Positions 23,490 through 34,964 of a stretch of DNA of 44,540 nucleotides are shown in pieces. The DNA is from Perkinsus olseni (lineage: Eukaryota > Perkinsozoa > Perkinsida). The stretch covers positions 1 to 44,540 of the forward strand of contig JABANN010000271.1 of the NCBI GenBank assembly GCA_013115125.1. Direction: 5' to 3'. Every line of letters begins with the position of its first letter. Position 1 is the stretch's first letter. Position numbers and translations under genes: made by a program. The notes under the pieces were generated by a model, which did not search any database, was not told the DNA's origin, and saw only the letters and a program-made list of their open reading frames with translations.

Positions 23490-25082
23490 TCAGTTTACAC
23501 GCTTGAAGGCCAATCGAACAGCGCTTCCATCGTGCTGATCAAACCCTCCGAAGACACCCGTGAAACTGTCTTCGTCATCAATGCAGAGGTGCATTCCCCT
23601 CTCTGGCAGGAACTTATTATTCTCTCCAGGAAGTACTGCCCTCAACCATCTACAGAATTCACTCGTCATCTCAGGTTTCTGCGGGTCGAGTGCAAAGCAG
23701 CCTTCATCGTTTGAATGTGCCGTCACGCCTCGCTGTCGGGCACCGAACGTGAACGTACGATCTATAACCCCAAACGAGAATGTGATTCCCACACCCCACT
23801 CGGAAGAATTCGTATCTATCGACAAGAGACTTCCGGTATTCTCGGCTCTGAATTTCCCCAATGGGACCATCAGGCGCGCCGCCTTTGCTCTTCCGACCGA
23901 GAGAGAGTTCGCCTGCAACTTCATAACGCGCTTCGTAATTCTTGCTTGCGTCCTCGGTGGCTCATGCTCCTTAGAAAGCGAGGTCACTTGCGTCGCCACA
24001 GGTTGGGCAGCGTCGCGCTTCTTGGACGGAAGGACTACGTGGGCTGCCGTTGGCTGGACAGAGTCGCCCTCCCTGAATAACTTAACGCTCCTCATTCGAT
24101 CAGTCCCCCAGTCCTGCTTGTTCAAGACCAGCAGAACTTCGTTCTCATCATCGGTTGGGCATACACTCATAGTTTTCCGCGAAACCCTCTGCTTTGTTGC
24201 TGCCTGGAGCCTTTTAAGGACTTCGTCGAAAGATGGAACTGTGGGAGCCTCGGATCCGGTTGCCTGGGGCATGGGGCGAAGGCACCCAACGACCGCCATC
24301 TCTCTTCGGCGGAATGCATCTTGCAGCGAGTTTGTCTCGGGGCGGAGATGCGTCGACGCAGCTACCCTCTTAGAGCCTTGAATGGACTCGACGAAGGATA
24401 GCTCGATCGAGTGACAGGCGTGTTGGTCCTTCTTCCATCGCTTGATGTCCCTGATGTCTACAGTGAGGCTTGATAAACCCTTCAAGCTCGCATGCGGGGC
24501 GGTATAAACTCCACTACGGACGCGCCTGGGCCTCGCAGACTCCACTGCCTCCGATTCGCCCGCTCTCTTCACCATACGGACCTCGACAGGCTGCTGCTCC
24601 TTGCGGTTAAGAATGACGTTCCACGAGCCACTCGATGGGCATATAGCGATTGTATTGATTCCGAAATCCCTTGGCAACTCCGGAACCTCTTCAGCTACCC
24701 TCTCGAACACTCCGCGAGCCTCGGAGGTATACTCGCTCGTGTCCAATAAGAAGCACATTTCATCATAGAATCTCATGTCGCTCACGCTAGTGGAGTAAGC
24801 GAATGCTCTGATAGGGATAGGGGGAGATTGTGTAACCCCTCTTAAAGTTTCGAATGCGAAGCTAGCCATCTCAAGGCCCTCATAGTTGTCTTTTCTCTTG
24901 CACTCCATCGTCAACCCGGAGAGATTCCCGAGCAGCGGGCCCTCAGTCGAGTAGTTGCCCGGAGGAATTTTCAGCCAATTACGTCGATTACACCCACGGC
25001 GTGACCTGGCGTCTAATGACGCTTGACCGAGGAGGAAAACCAAAGATGAGCCCCAAAGGATGGAAGACTTGACTGCGCACAT
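23490..25082 (-). CDS. Secreted three-module orphan protein
   Basis: Uninterrupted 530-residue frame from ATG (25082) to TGA (23490), with no introns. The N-terminus MCAVKSSILWGSSLVFLLGQ is a clear signal peptide, with likely cleavage after ASLDA. The body appears to contain three diverged modules: about residues 39-175, 189-338 and 407-529. They share an opening (G-Y/F-x-A/S... L..L..LT), a middle with C-F-x-L-D...TSE in modules 1 and 3, and CPSSGSWNVILNRKEQQPVE in module 1 against CPTDDENEVLLVLNKQDWG in module 2. A basic, Gln/Pro-rich linker (about 340-405) precedes module 3. No known family is recognised. It may be a host-interaction or surface-shed protein, but that is only suggested by secretion. 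It converges on the dynein gene. Confidence 0.82.
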   Translation of the reverse strand: MCAVKSSILWGSSLVFLLGQASLDARSRRGCNRRNWLKIPPGNYSTEGPLLGNLSGLTMECKRKDNYEGLEMASFAFETLRGVTQSPPIPIRAFAYSTSVSDMRFYDEMCFLLDTSEYTSEARGVFERVAEEVPELPRDFGINTIAICPSSGSWNVILNRKEQQPVEVRMVKRAGESEAVESARPRRVRSGVYTAPHASLKGLSSLTVDIRDIKRWKKDQHACHSIELSFVESIQGSKRVAASTHLRPETNSLQDAFRRREMAVVGCLRPMPQATGSEAPTVPSFDEVLKRLQAATKQRVSRKTMSVCPTDDENEVLLVLNKQDWGTDRMRSVKLFREGDSVQPTAAHVVLPSKKRDAAQPVATQVTSLSKEHEPPRTQARITKRVMKLQANSLSVGRAKAARLMVPLGKFRAENTGSLLSIDTNSSEWGVGITFSFGVIDRTFTFGARQRGVTAHSNDEGCFALDPQKPEMTSEFCRWLRAVLPGENNKFLPERGMHLCIDDEDSFTGVFGGFDQHDGSAVRLAFKRVN

Positions 25083-25640
25083 TCAAGACGGCTAATGCGC
25101 ACTCCAAAAATCGCAACTATGAGGGAGCGGGCAGTTACATGAAAGCTTCAGGGGAGACGCTGAACGCAAACTCACTTCAACGCCACCCTTGGAACCATGA
25201 CCCACCCGAAAAACGAAAACCGCTCAAAACATTACGTCGCCCCCTCCTGCACTTTGCACGTAAATTGTACAAGAAATTGGTTAACTCTCTCGGCCTGCAG
25301 CGGTGTATGCTGTGCTTGAAGGCAGGTGAGCATTCATCGGTATGACGCAAAGTTATTACAGTGTATTCTGAGAGACTCACAACGACCGATCGTGGCAAGT
25401 ACAATAAACGATTCCCTCCAGTGTGCCGCGCGATATGGATGTTAGGCTGCTGCTACAGATCCCCCTATTGATGGCTCACCGAGGACGGCACTGAGTTGGT
25501 TGTTGGACTTCAATTCGACTGAGAAGGTCAGCTCGATCATGCTCCGCTCTTCACGAATCTTGCGCTGCCAGCGATGCGGCGGCTCCACCTCATGATGATG
25601 TTGTGTGTTCCCTGTTTTTCTATGACCAAGAGAATGTTTT
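25083..25640. other. Intergenic, likely promoter of the secreted protein gene
   Basis: No convincing coding sequence on either strand. The minus-strand start at 25082 makes the adjacent few hundred bases its promoter and 5' UTR. Another promoter for the plus-strand gene to the right may also lie here. Confidence 0.45.
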
Positions 25641-26939
25641 GCCATGAGTAGTTACAGCTGGTTGTGGTTGGTGAGTCGTTCCGGGGAGCACTCCGATAGA
25701 GATAAACTGCCGGCCCGTAGCGAGGTTGTCTGTTGTCTTGTTGTCATTTCCGCAGCCCCCAGGATGACCCAAGTGAAACTCCTTCCTTCGGATGGTCGTC
25801 GTCAGAGGAAAGAAGAGAGGCAAGGGAACGACAGTAGCAGCAATATCAAGCTGAGGCCGGCTACGACTACTACAACGACCCCCAGAGGCCGGAAGGAGAG
25901 GACGCCACGGAATAGTCTTGATCTGAAGGTGAAATTATCGAGTCCATCGGGTCGATGCTGCTCGTTAGCGTGGGAATAGAGATCGAACAGGGGACGTCTG
26001 AGCTATTGTCAGAACCTGCCTGACAAAACACCTTATATGACGGAGGGGATGAGGCCCGGTCGAAGCTTCTACGTAGGGGTTTATGCCCCTCCACATCATC
26101 CTTGTTACATCCTCTCGCTTGTAGGACAACGTACGGGTATCGGAGGCCCGGCCTTCAAGTGGCTCCAGACGGACCTCCGGATCGAAGTCAGCGAGCGTAG
26201 GCATCAGACTGCGATCGTGTGGAGAAATAGGAAACTATATCACAACGTCCAGTTGTGGTTGGGTTGTGTCAGAAACGCGACAGACCAAGAAGCAGATCGC
26301 CGAAATCGGTTGTCGTCGATGAGGACCTGCATGGAGTGAGCCTGAGGCCGGCTCAGGCAGGTGGCGGCGGAGGTGAGTTCGACCGGGGTGGAATTTCTAT
26401 CGTGGACACTATGATAGCCCTTCGCGCTTGGAGCAAGGACCCATTCGCGCCCACGGCGCCCCTGAGCGCGCAGGGAAGGGATTAGCTAGGGCGAGCCTGA
26501 CTACCATGGTCAGGTGGGAGGGGTACGCAACAGCATGGTCGTGGCAGCAAGCGACAAGGTGTACAGCTCCACAGCAGTCAACGGACCAGGCGGAAGACCT
26601 CAGTAATACTCACGTCGCGAAAGCGTACCCGTAACGGCAGACGGACGCTGATTGCTGGCTTTTTGTCAGGGTGGAAAGGGAGGTGGCCAGAAGTCGTGGT
26701 TTGATGATGACCCGGACCGGTAATGGACGTACTATTGGATTCATAGATTTTTGACGGAATTGCTTAATAGAGTGAACCCAGAAGCGGCCCTACGGCATCG
26801 GAACAATAGCCCTCTTGTCTCGCTCACACGAGCCCTCGGTTGTTGCCAAAATAGTGCTCGGTGTCAGAACGTACTCGGAGTCGTCCGAAGATTACGTCCG
26901 TATAATGGGGAGGGGAAGCGACGGGAGCACAGCGGGTAG
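25641..26939 (+). CDS. Probable coding exons, RG/SR-like low-complexity; gene limits unresolved
   Basis: Several open stretches look coding but switch frames across short GT...AG gaps. Examples are DDPSETPSFGWSSSEERREA (from 25764), SR-like RDRPRSRSPK (about 26279-26308), NFYRGHYDSPSRLEQGP (about 26390-26440), GGRGTQQHGRGSKRQG (about 26515-26562), and GGKGGGQKSWFDDDPDR followed by FLTELLNRVNPEAALR. The RG-, G- and SR-rich composition suggests RNA binding. It may be the N-terminal part of the helical-repeat gene that follows, or a separate short gene. I could not fix a start codon or a single splice chain, so only the general coding nature is supported. Confidence 0.4.
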
Positions 26940-29105
26940 ATGTTCATCGTACCGCGTCTTGGATATCGGAGGGTGCCATTATCAGCTTATCCGAAATCTA
27001 TACTTCTTTCCATCCGTAGTGCGGAGGAGCTGTTATCAGAGGTCGAAGCCAACTTGCAAAAGTAAGAAGGAACCTCTTCCGCGTTTACCATCACATAACC
27101 CTCTGTCAGGATGGACTTTACCGTGGTCACCACAGCTTTGGCACAGGCGGTCCGACTGGGCTGCAACGGGGAGGTAGTATAGGAGAGGTGCGCGTCGAGA
27201 TGGATATACTCGACCAGCAGGACCCGAGAATCGCTAAACTCGAGAATCGCTGCTGTGAGTTGCTGAAGCGTCGGCAACAGCCTCGACGGGCGGATGAGGT
27301 ACTCAGAAGGTGGTAACATGAAATTTGGTATTAACAGTGTGTCAGATAATTTCATCGCTACACTGCGTTTTGGAGTTGTCTTCCAACCCTGCGAATTGCG
27401 GACAGGTAATTTCGTGGTAGAGTAGTTTGAGGTGACAGTGTACCACGGTTGTGAATAGATTCTCGCAGCCTCCACTACAGCGGTGTCATCGCGGTTACGC
27501 GAGTGTACAGGAGACGACCTTTCGAACTTGTGCCGGTAATCCTAGGCGCTCGAGGCTTCTCGTCACAGCAATCACGTCCGCTTTCAGTTGCATATGCAAG
27601 GCTGAGTACCTGTGTCCGTCCCTTCTGACCAGCATCACCGGTGAGCCCTCACCCTTCACCTTCGTTCTGTGATGCCGTGTTCTCCTCAGAAGAATGTATG
27701 GCTCGGTCGTCGGAGCTGGAGCCCGCCGATATCTCCACGATAGCCTGGGGGCTTGCCAAGATGGGCTTCGGTTCAGACGTGAGCCTCACGCAGCTGGCCA
27801 GTAGACCGTCGACCGTGATCCGCTTCAGGTGCTTTTCCATCGTCTAGCGCGGGTCGTTGAGGTTACCACTCACCTCTTCTCTGGTATTTTCTTTTTCAGC
27901 TAGCATTCACCTTCTATGTCCATACCTCGCAGGTGCGTATTTATCCAACTTAATGTGGGCGTTTGCTTCGGTCGGGTACCGCAGTGAGAGTATGCTTGCC
28001 GCAGTGGCTCAGCGATGTAGTACCACTCAGTGTTGTTCTCACGGTCATCAGCGTGCTCATCAGGTCAAGACCTCATGGCGGCTGTGATCGGCCCTACTGA
28101 GTCGGCCGATGCTGACGTTGATCGCATGCCACTACATCCGATGGAGATGTCCACTCTAGTGTGGTAGGCCTGCTTTCAAGTCGATCGATTCATCGGAAGT
28201 CACTGCTGCTGCTGCTGCCTTTGCAGGGCGCTGTCACGTCTCCACGCTCCATCAGCGGAACAGTTCTACCTCATGGTCTGCGAGTATACTACGTGCAATG
28301 TAACTCTGCGCTCAGTTCCCAGCGAGACCGATCGCCACCGTCTTCCTTTCAGATTAGCAACTTTAAAGCATCAGAACTGTGTACACTGGTGACCGGCATT
28401 TCACGGGTTAGCTGGAAAGGGGACGGCCAAGATGTGTCCAGTGATGCGGCCGCCGCGTTGGTGAGGAGGAGGAGGAGGTCATTCAGCCCGGCTATGCCTT
28501 GCTCCTCAGAACCCAGGCCAACTGCCGCAAGCCTGTCGGCAGATGTTCCAGAAGTGCGCGGGTGAGTTTCGACCCTGTGTTGAATCTTGCTGATCAGTTG
28601 TCTGTCAGAGTACGTCTCCTCATCCCCCCTTCCAGCGGTGGGTGGTGGTGATGCCAGCCCCCAGGCGTCGGGAGGCGACAAGGGAGTCTGCTTTAGTGAT
28701 AAGCAAGTTCGTATCTTCGTCACGGCCCTCGCCAAGGTAGGTTGTTCTGGATTTAATTATGGCCCGCAGTGCCCTTCTCAGCAGGTTGGGCTCTCACATA
28801 CGAGGCTTTTTGAATGTGCCCAGCAGCGGAGCGATCGGCGGATGACACGTCAGGAGGCGCAGGTTGGTGACGCCGTGTGTCTTACGGTACCGTTCCCCTA
28901 TCGACGAGCTTTTGATCGTTGTTTCGGGATTTGACCAAAATCTTTTTTTCAGCCTGCAACAAGCCCGCAACGGGTCTCATTGGTGCGGTCTGTGGAGGGC
29001 GACAAAGGCGGAAATGATCAGCCTGTGGGTCGGTATGTCGGCGGTAGCCGTTCCGCCTCACGAGTAAGTGGGCAAATGCAACATCATCAATGTTGTATTC
29101 ACTGA
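26940..29105 (+). CDS. Helical-repeat organelle RNA-binding protein (HPR/RAP type), multi-exon
   Basis: Exons of about 60-200 nt are separated by introns of about 45-50 nt, for example 27062-27109, 27174-27220 and 27299-27345, all frame-preserving. The ATG at 26940 gives MFIVPRLGYRRVPLSAYPKS, which looks like a mitochondrial targeting peptide. It may instead be an internal exon joined to the RG-rich part upstream. Helical repeat signatures follow: DFTVVTTALAQAVRLGCNGE, ADISTIAWGLAKMGFGSD, LSNLMWAFASVGYRSESM, FKASELCTLVTGISRV and VRIFVTALAKQVGLSHTRLF. The last exon (28953-29105) ends at TGA. Such proteins bind fragmented organellar rRNA or mRNA in alveolates; the role here is inferred. No clear C-terminal RAP endonuclease-like domain was seen. 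Confidence 0.65.
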
Positions 29106-29355
29106 AGTCATCGCCCCTCACTAGCTCGAATCATCGACGAATGATGCTGATATTATCCTATCGGGCCATGAACCGTTCGAGTCCTTTCTTTGTGTTGATA
29201 GGGTCGGATGAGGGCTTTGCCGCTTGACGAGGACGTCGATTACTGATTACCATTAGGAGCCGAAGTGGAAATCGCTAGTGTAGAGTAAATATTGAAGTGT
29301 CCATTTAGAAGGCTACCAAGTGTTTCTTGTTGTTGTCACACCGAGTGGGTGGGGG
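29106..29355. other. Intergenic, promoter of the next gene
   Basis: No coding sequence recognised. It lies between the stop at 29105 and the first ATG of the next gene. Confidence 0.5.
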
Positions 29356-32155
29356 ATGGGGAATCGCCGCCGTTGCAGGATGTATGACATTGTGGATGTT
29401 GCCGAGCTTGAGCTTCTCGTGGCGGCGCAGGAACGGAGTCTGCAAGGGCCTGAGGGAGCGTCACTTTCCCTGGATCATTTCCGGCGGCAACTTCAAAAGG
29501 CTCGGCCGCAGTCGAGTACGATAAAGTGGAGACGATTTCTGGAGGATACTCTCATTGCCAATAGCAAGAAGCTGAAAGAGCGGCAGAGAGAGTCTACACC
29601 CCCACTGGCGGAGGTGCCGGAGCCAGGGATCGAACCTGCGACCTCTGAGTCGGTATCGGCCAAGGGCGAGGATATTGTACCCAAGTCCACGCCAACTCCT
29701 GGGTCCTCTAGTAGCGTGGTTCTACCGACGGGTCAGCCTCTGGTGATCAACGTACAGGCGCCGGCGCCCTCCCCGCCCGGGAGCCTCAATTCCACTGGTG
29801 AGCTCGCTCTACTGCACACGGCGGAGCTAGAAGTACTGCGTGGTAATACCGTGTCCCGCTACCTCCCTTCGCAGGTACTCCGACGAGCCTTGCTGGGAGC
29901 CGGCCCAGGCCTGCTTAACCTAGGCCCTCAAGATGGGGAGGAATCGGCGGCTAAAACAGAGCGGGAGGAGCGCCTGGAGAAACAGGTAGCTGTTCCACGT
30001 ACTGTGAACGCCATGACCCGTGTAGGTCGAGGAACTTGGTAATTTGGCACGGACCCAGCAGCAGTTGCTCGAGCAGCTGATGACCAGAATACAAGAGATG
30101 AATGATCGGCAGAGCTTCCGGAGTCAGCCGGGCCGCCAGAGCCAGCTTGAGACGAAGAGCCGTGACGCGGAAGCCGGGACCCTGATGAGTGTGAAGGAGG
30201 ATTCTCCTGATAGCCTAAAGGAGGGTCGAAGGAAGAAGGCTGCGGATTACGATGAGATGCCTCTACCGACTCAGCGGCGGGCCAGCCCAGACGACTCGCC
30301 ACCATTGAGGTCGAATGCGCCCACGGTGGCTCCGCGAAGGACACTGGAGATGTCAATCCCTTCCTCCTCGCGATTCCTTACTCTCAACGAGAGAGCACCG
30401 CAGGAGAGCCGCCTGGTTCTGAGCAGCGGGGAGTTCGAGGAGAGCCCCGGCATCGGGAGGAGCGAGGCGGTGCAGCAGCAGCAGCAGACTCAGGGTGGCA
30501 GTCTCCAGCTGCTGGCCTTGGAGCCACCATGTCCCGGCGGCCACTCTAATGAGAGCGATGAAGCAAGGCAGGGCGGGCCGACGAATGGACTGGGACGGGG
30601 CTCGCTGTCGAGGATTCCCGAGGAGGGTGAGAGCCACGGTGATGGCTCGCTGTGCTTCAACTCTCCAAAGAAAATAGTGGTGAACCCTGGTCGGAAGACG
30701 CCCAGCTTCAAATTCAGCGAGGACAGTACTGTTCGGGAGTCGGACGATATATCAGAAGTACCGCTGCATACAGGCTCATGCTCGTCCTCGCTGGGTGACC
30801 CTTGGGTGGCCAATCTCGGCACGGCCGAGCGGGGTTCGGGCTCGACCTTAGAGGCGCTGATTGCTGAGGGCGAATCTTTGCTCAGCTCTGGGGACCAGCA
30901 AGCTCACGCGAATCTGGTCCGTGCTACACCCGTGTTCGGTTCCGGGAGGTCCAGTGCATCAATCTCGATTGAGATGAAGGGAGACAGGAAGACCCTTGAT
31001 AACACCATTGAGCCGGTGCAGGTGGAGGAGAGAGACCCTCCCGGTGACGGCGTGCCACAGTGCATCAGAGAGCACGGCTCATCGGAAGGAACAGACCTTG
31101 GAAAGGCTGGTAGAGAAGTCACCAAGGAAGGATCTCCTCAGAGCGCGCAGTCTAGTGGTGCTCTCGAACCCACCAGCGGCGAGGGCCTCACCTCGTTCGG
31201 AGGCGGCCCGCCAGTCGAGGGTGGCATGCCCCTACTGAAGAAGTCCATCAGCGCTGTGAGTTTGGACGATAAGGAGAACTATGGTGGCAGCGGCAATTTG
31301 TCAATCCACGATCGTAGTGATGGTAGCGAGAGCAGCGTCCTCGTGCTGGCTGCGTGGAAGCCCTCGGACAACCATCGCTACTCCGGCGGGCCAACCTCGG
31401 AGCCTCTTAAGGTACCTGTTGGGGTGAGTGACTGGGCCAGCTTGAAGGAGTCGACGGCTGGTCGCAGGCGCAAGATCCGCCGCTGAGGCTCAGCTACGCA
31501 CCTCCTCCTCACTGGGGAGAAAGTCGGATTGGTAAGGCTGCAAAGAAGGCCGCAGAGGCGGAACCCGGGTGAGCTCGGGGATCATGGCGAGCACCATTGT
31601 TGGAGCTGCCTCTTCCTCCACTCCTCGAGCAGCCTTCGTGCTACCCAGGTCTACTCCAATGAGTGCCAGCGAGCCAACTGGATCCCCAGACTTCCTCACT
31701 GGAGATGACTTTCTCGCGCAACCCTCCCCGTCGCCAAGCGAAGTGTTCCCGCCTGGTGGCAGTCCCGCCGGCAGCAGCCTTCTCACGACTGGTGAGTCTT
31801 TTACGATAGGAGGCCCTTCCTCCGTTACGGCTTTTACGACTACGTTGCGTCTTTGTCAGAGAGCAAGTCGCAGTACACTCACGTAGTCGCCCTGCGGCCG
31901 CGGCCAGGAAAGTCCTCAAAGTCACCAGCTCGGTCAGATGGCCCCTCTGAACCCTTTTAGATGAGGCTCTGTCTCAGGTACAATTGCCGGCCGCGTTTCA
32001 GAGACCTAGCGTCAGCGCGGAAGAGCCAGCATGAGGTGTCTGTGCATTCGCGGACGAGCGTCGAATGGAGTCGGGTGATGGAAAACCGTCTGAAGCACGC
32101 TAAAGAAGAGTGGGCGATGATCGCCGGGCGCCGGAGTCCTGAGTCTGAGTGCTGA
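29356..32155 (+). CDS. Disordered protein with a coiled-coil segment, multi-exon
   Basis: Start is ATG 29356 (MGNRRRCRMYD) or 29380; no upstream ATG is in frame. A 40-nt intron at 29986-30025 joins EERLEKQ to VEELGNLARTQQQLLEQLMT, giving a coiled coil of about 40 residues. The rest is low complexity, rich in Ser, Gly, Pro and Glu, with a short poly-Gln run (about 30473-30488). Near the 3' end a donor GTGAGT at 31421 and acceptor at 31464 would remove the apparent stop at 31484 and continue AQDPPLRLSYAPPPHW. Further exons appear at about 31650-31793 (FLTGDDFLAQPSPSPSEVF) and about 32000-32155 (VEWSRVMENRLKHAKEEW...). If that splice is not used, the protein ends at 31486. No family recognised; a scaffold or cytoskeletal role is only a guess. 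Confidence 0.6.
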
Positions 32156-32645
32156 GGCGCACACGGCCACGGTACATTATGATGTCACATTCCACGCTTG
32201 TCATCGAATTAGTATTGCTTCTAGCTTCTTTCTAGTCTTTTGCGTCAAGAAGGTTGGTATTGCGTAGGGGCTTTGAGTTTTGTTGGCTCGTGCAGGCTAG
32301 CACCCTCTCAATGACAGAAGGCCGTGAAGATATCGCCAGGGCCAGGTGAGCTGGGGTGAGCCGCTCCCCGTGAGCGTGCTCGTGCTTAGGGTGTCGAAGT
32401 GGGTCACTGGTACAGGGCCGTGTGCTTAGTTGGCTAGCAGCTAGATCCCTCTCGGGGATTCTTCGTTCGCATCAACGGTAAACAGGATCGTCAGGTATCA
32501 ACAGTTCTTCGCCTCCAACCTCTTCGAGTCTACAACAGTCGAAGCCAGGCCCAAATACTCTCCGCTAGGTAGGGCCAGCCGCCGAGAGTGGGGGATAGAA
32601 CTCAAACGCTCCTCAGGAAGGCCTGCCGACCAAACCACAGCGGAA
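32156..32645. other. Intergenic, nothing recognised
   Basis: No coherent coding sequence. It could include the 3' UTR of the preceding gene and the promoter or first exons of the next. Confidence 0.4.
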
Positions 32646-34964
32646 ATGTTCGGCGATTACGAAGAGACTGATAGACCATCGCGAAAGGACGTGGTGCCTG
32701 AGTTTGTGTAAGTGAATCCTCGTTCATCAGTGGAACCTTCGTGCTGCCATCAGTCCTCGTCAACCATACGCAAGCGCGCACGAGAAGAAGCTTCAAGAGT
32801 TCAGAGGCAGCGAGCTGCTGGTGAGAAAGCCGTAATGCCGTAATATCGGATGAGCCCCTTCCGTGAAGGCCACCGAGAGCGCCGCTGCTGGATATGCCCT
32901 AGCCCTTTCTGAGGGGCGTAAGGCTGCAGACAAGAGTCATGCCGATTGTCGGGAAGTGCTCGCTAAGTAAGACCGCTCGCACCTCACTCCTCGCAAACAC
33001 GTCTCGATTTCTTTCAATGTGCGGCCCGGGAGCGATTCTGTGTGCGTGTTCAGGCAGGGCGCTGCTGGCTTACGACAGTACCATCTGCGCAGCGACGGTG
33101 TGATACCGGGAGGTAGAGGGCTGTCGTAGGTCATTTCGACCATTCTTGACGTTCTGTGAAGAAATCGTCAGCTCGGTCCATACTCTGTCGTCAACTCCAG
33201 ATAATACGATAAGAACCGTGCCTCACGAGGCGCCGCTAACGAACAGGCTGATGGCTGCTAACGAGACCTGGTACTCCGTTGCAACAGCAGTAGGGGTGAG
33301 TTGCGGGTTGGGTGTCGGCAACCCGTATAATATTAGGAATATTAGCACCGTTTCTGGCCCTCGGACATGTTGTGAGTTTTTTAGAAGAGCAAAGTCGAGG
33401 ACTCGACGGTTGCAGCTAAGGCCGACCGAGAGAGGAACTCTTCTGTGATGGACCTACCGCGGGAGCATTCTCATGGAAGGAGTCAGGTTGGTCACTCCGA
33501 CTCCCTCGTACGCCATCCCACCCCACCAGGCGGAGCCCAAGGCCGCTGCGGACCCGGTCGCAGAGGAAAAGCGCCGCAACAACATGTCGGATGTGTCTGC
33601 GTCGTTACCGCAATAGCCTCGCGAATTTCAGGATGTATTCTGACTTATTTGGAAGAGCCACGCCCGACTGTGCAGGACAGGAGGCTGCGCATCAGAGACG
33701 TAAGGTCCTAAGTTTCGGTATCGGTCGGTGTGCTGGTGCGACTGCCGACGCCGTTGCGTTCAGTGTACCGAGCCAAGCCAAGGGGTTTTGAAGCGGCCTC
33801 GATGAGGGATAGCGGAGAGAGGTGTGGAGCGCTGTCGTCCATTAGAGGGTCGTGCTTGCCTATTGAGTGGACCGTTATTGTCTCAGTACCTCCGCTGCGA
33901 GTGATGCCGAGAAGGGGATGCAGCGCTCCCCAGGTGAGCTGTTGTCTGTAGTGGTGTTATCAAGTTGAGCCTCTCCGTCCGGATCAAACTTCACTCAGAG
34001 TTTGCTTCACGTGTCCTGAGCAAGACTTCGGGGCCCCTAGCTCGGATTCCTGGCTGAGAATTATTTGATAGCCGCCGGTGCTGCGGCAGCATCGCTGCCC
34101 GCATTGGAACATCTTCGTGACCGGTTTCTCCATGTCAACTGTCTCGATATGCACGATTGATAACGTGAAGAAGGTTCTCTCGCTTTACTGTATTGCAACT
34201 CCCCTCAGGCCGGGATAGGCCGAACGGAGTCGGCAAGAGCAGGTGAGCTCCTAGCTGCAACGTTCCATCAACCCCTGGTTCTTAGGTTAAGCGGGGAAGG
34301 CCTCTTCATGGAGGATAACTCCAGCAAGGTTGCCTGGGATGAAGCGAATCGTAAGTGCTCCACACACTGTCCTCCGATGCCACGCCCTTCCAAGGTGATC
34401 AGTCGGACGCCTGCAGGGTTCGACAGAATCACCTGCGCAGCAGCGTCCACATTGGGGACATGCCAAGGTCGGCCTCTTGAGCAGCTAGTGCCTGTGTTCT
34501 ACAGCTATTCGTGTTGAGCCTGAGAGTTCCTCTGCTAGTGGATCGCCCAGCGGCTCACCACCCCGCAGCCCTGAGGTGAATGATTGGAATATTACGGAGC
34601 TCGCAGTCTCGGGACTGAAGGAGAGTAAGTGGCCGATACTCCTACTGCTTTGGGCGATGGTATTTCTTGGCGGTTGAACGAGCTCTCCGCCTGCTCTTCA
34701 GATACGGACGAGCTGGCTTTCCGCCGTGATGTGATGCCCGGAGACTGTCACATCGTAAAGACCTCTCTGAACATGGACTTAGTAGGGGGACGATGTCTCG
34801 GAGGAGCCAAGGTAATTTAAAGCTCGATAACAATTCCCTCGACTCGGCTCGGTACAGGTGCTCGTCCGACATAACCCGAAGTCTGAGGATCTCAAACACG
34901 TACTCGAGGAGCTCAACTCCAAGGGCTATGGAGTGAAGCTTTTGTCAACAGCAAAGCCTAATTA
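32646..34964 (+). CDS. Multi-exon gene of unknown function with recurring RQxHLRS motif
   Basis: A series of short open segments bounded by plausible GT...AG sites reads as protein. They are MFGDYEETDRPSRKDVVPEF (ATG 32646), ALSEGRKAADKSHADCREVL, QGAAGLRQYHLRSDGVIPGG, EIVSSVHTLSSTPDNTIRTV, AEPKAAADPVAEEKRRNNM, MYSDLFGRATPDCAGQEA, MEDNSSKVAWDEANR, CRVRQNHLRSSVHIGDMP, PEVNDWNITELAVSGLKE and DTDELAFRRDVMPGDCHIVK. The last exon (34859-34964) ends DLKHVLEELNSKGYGVKLL...KPN and stop. RQ(Y/N)HLRS followed by I-x-G appears twice. The full splice chain and true start are not proven. The 3' exons are partly copied, in damaged form, in the downstream duplication. Confidence 0.45.

Noticed and set aside
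29615-29690. Functional tRNA gene on the minus strand
   Set aside because: A T-arm-like sequence is present, but no matching 5' acceptor strand or D arm is found at the right distance, and the plus strand is coding.
33445-33711. Independent genes among short frames at 33.4-34.0 kb
   Set aside because: They are better explained as exons, or readings through introns, of one multi-exon gene.
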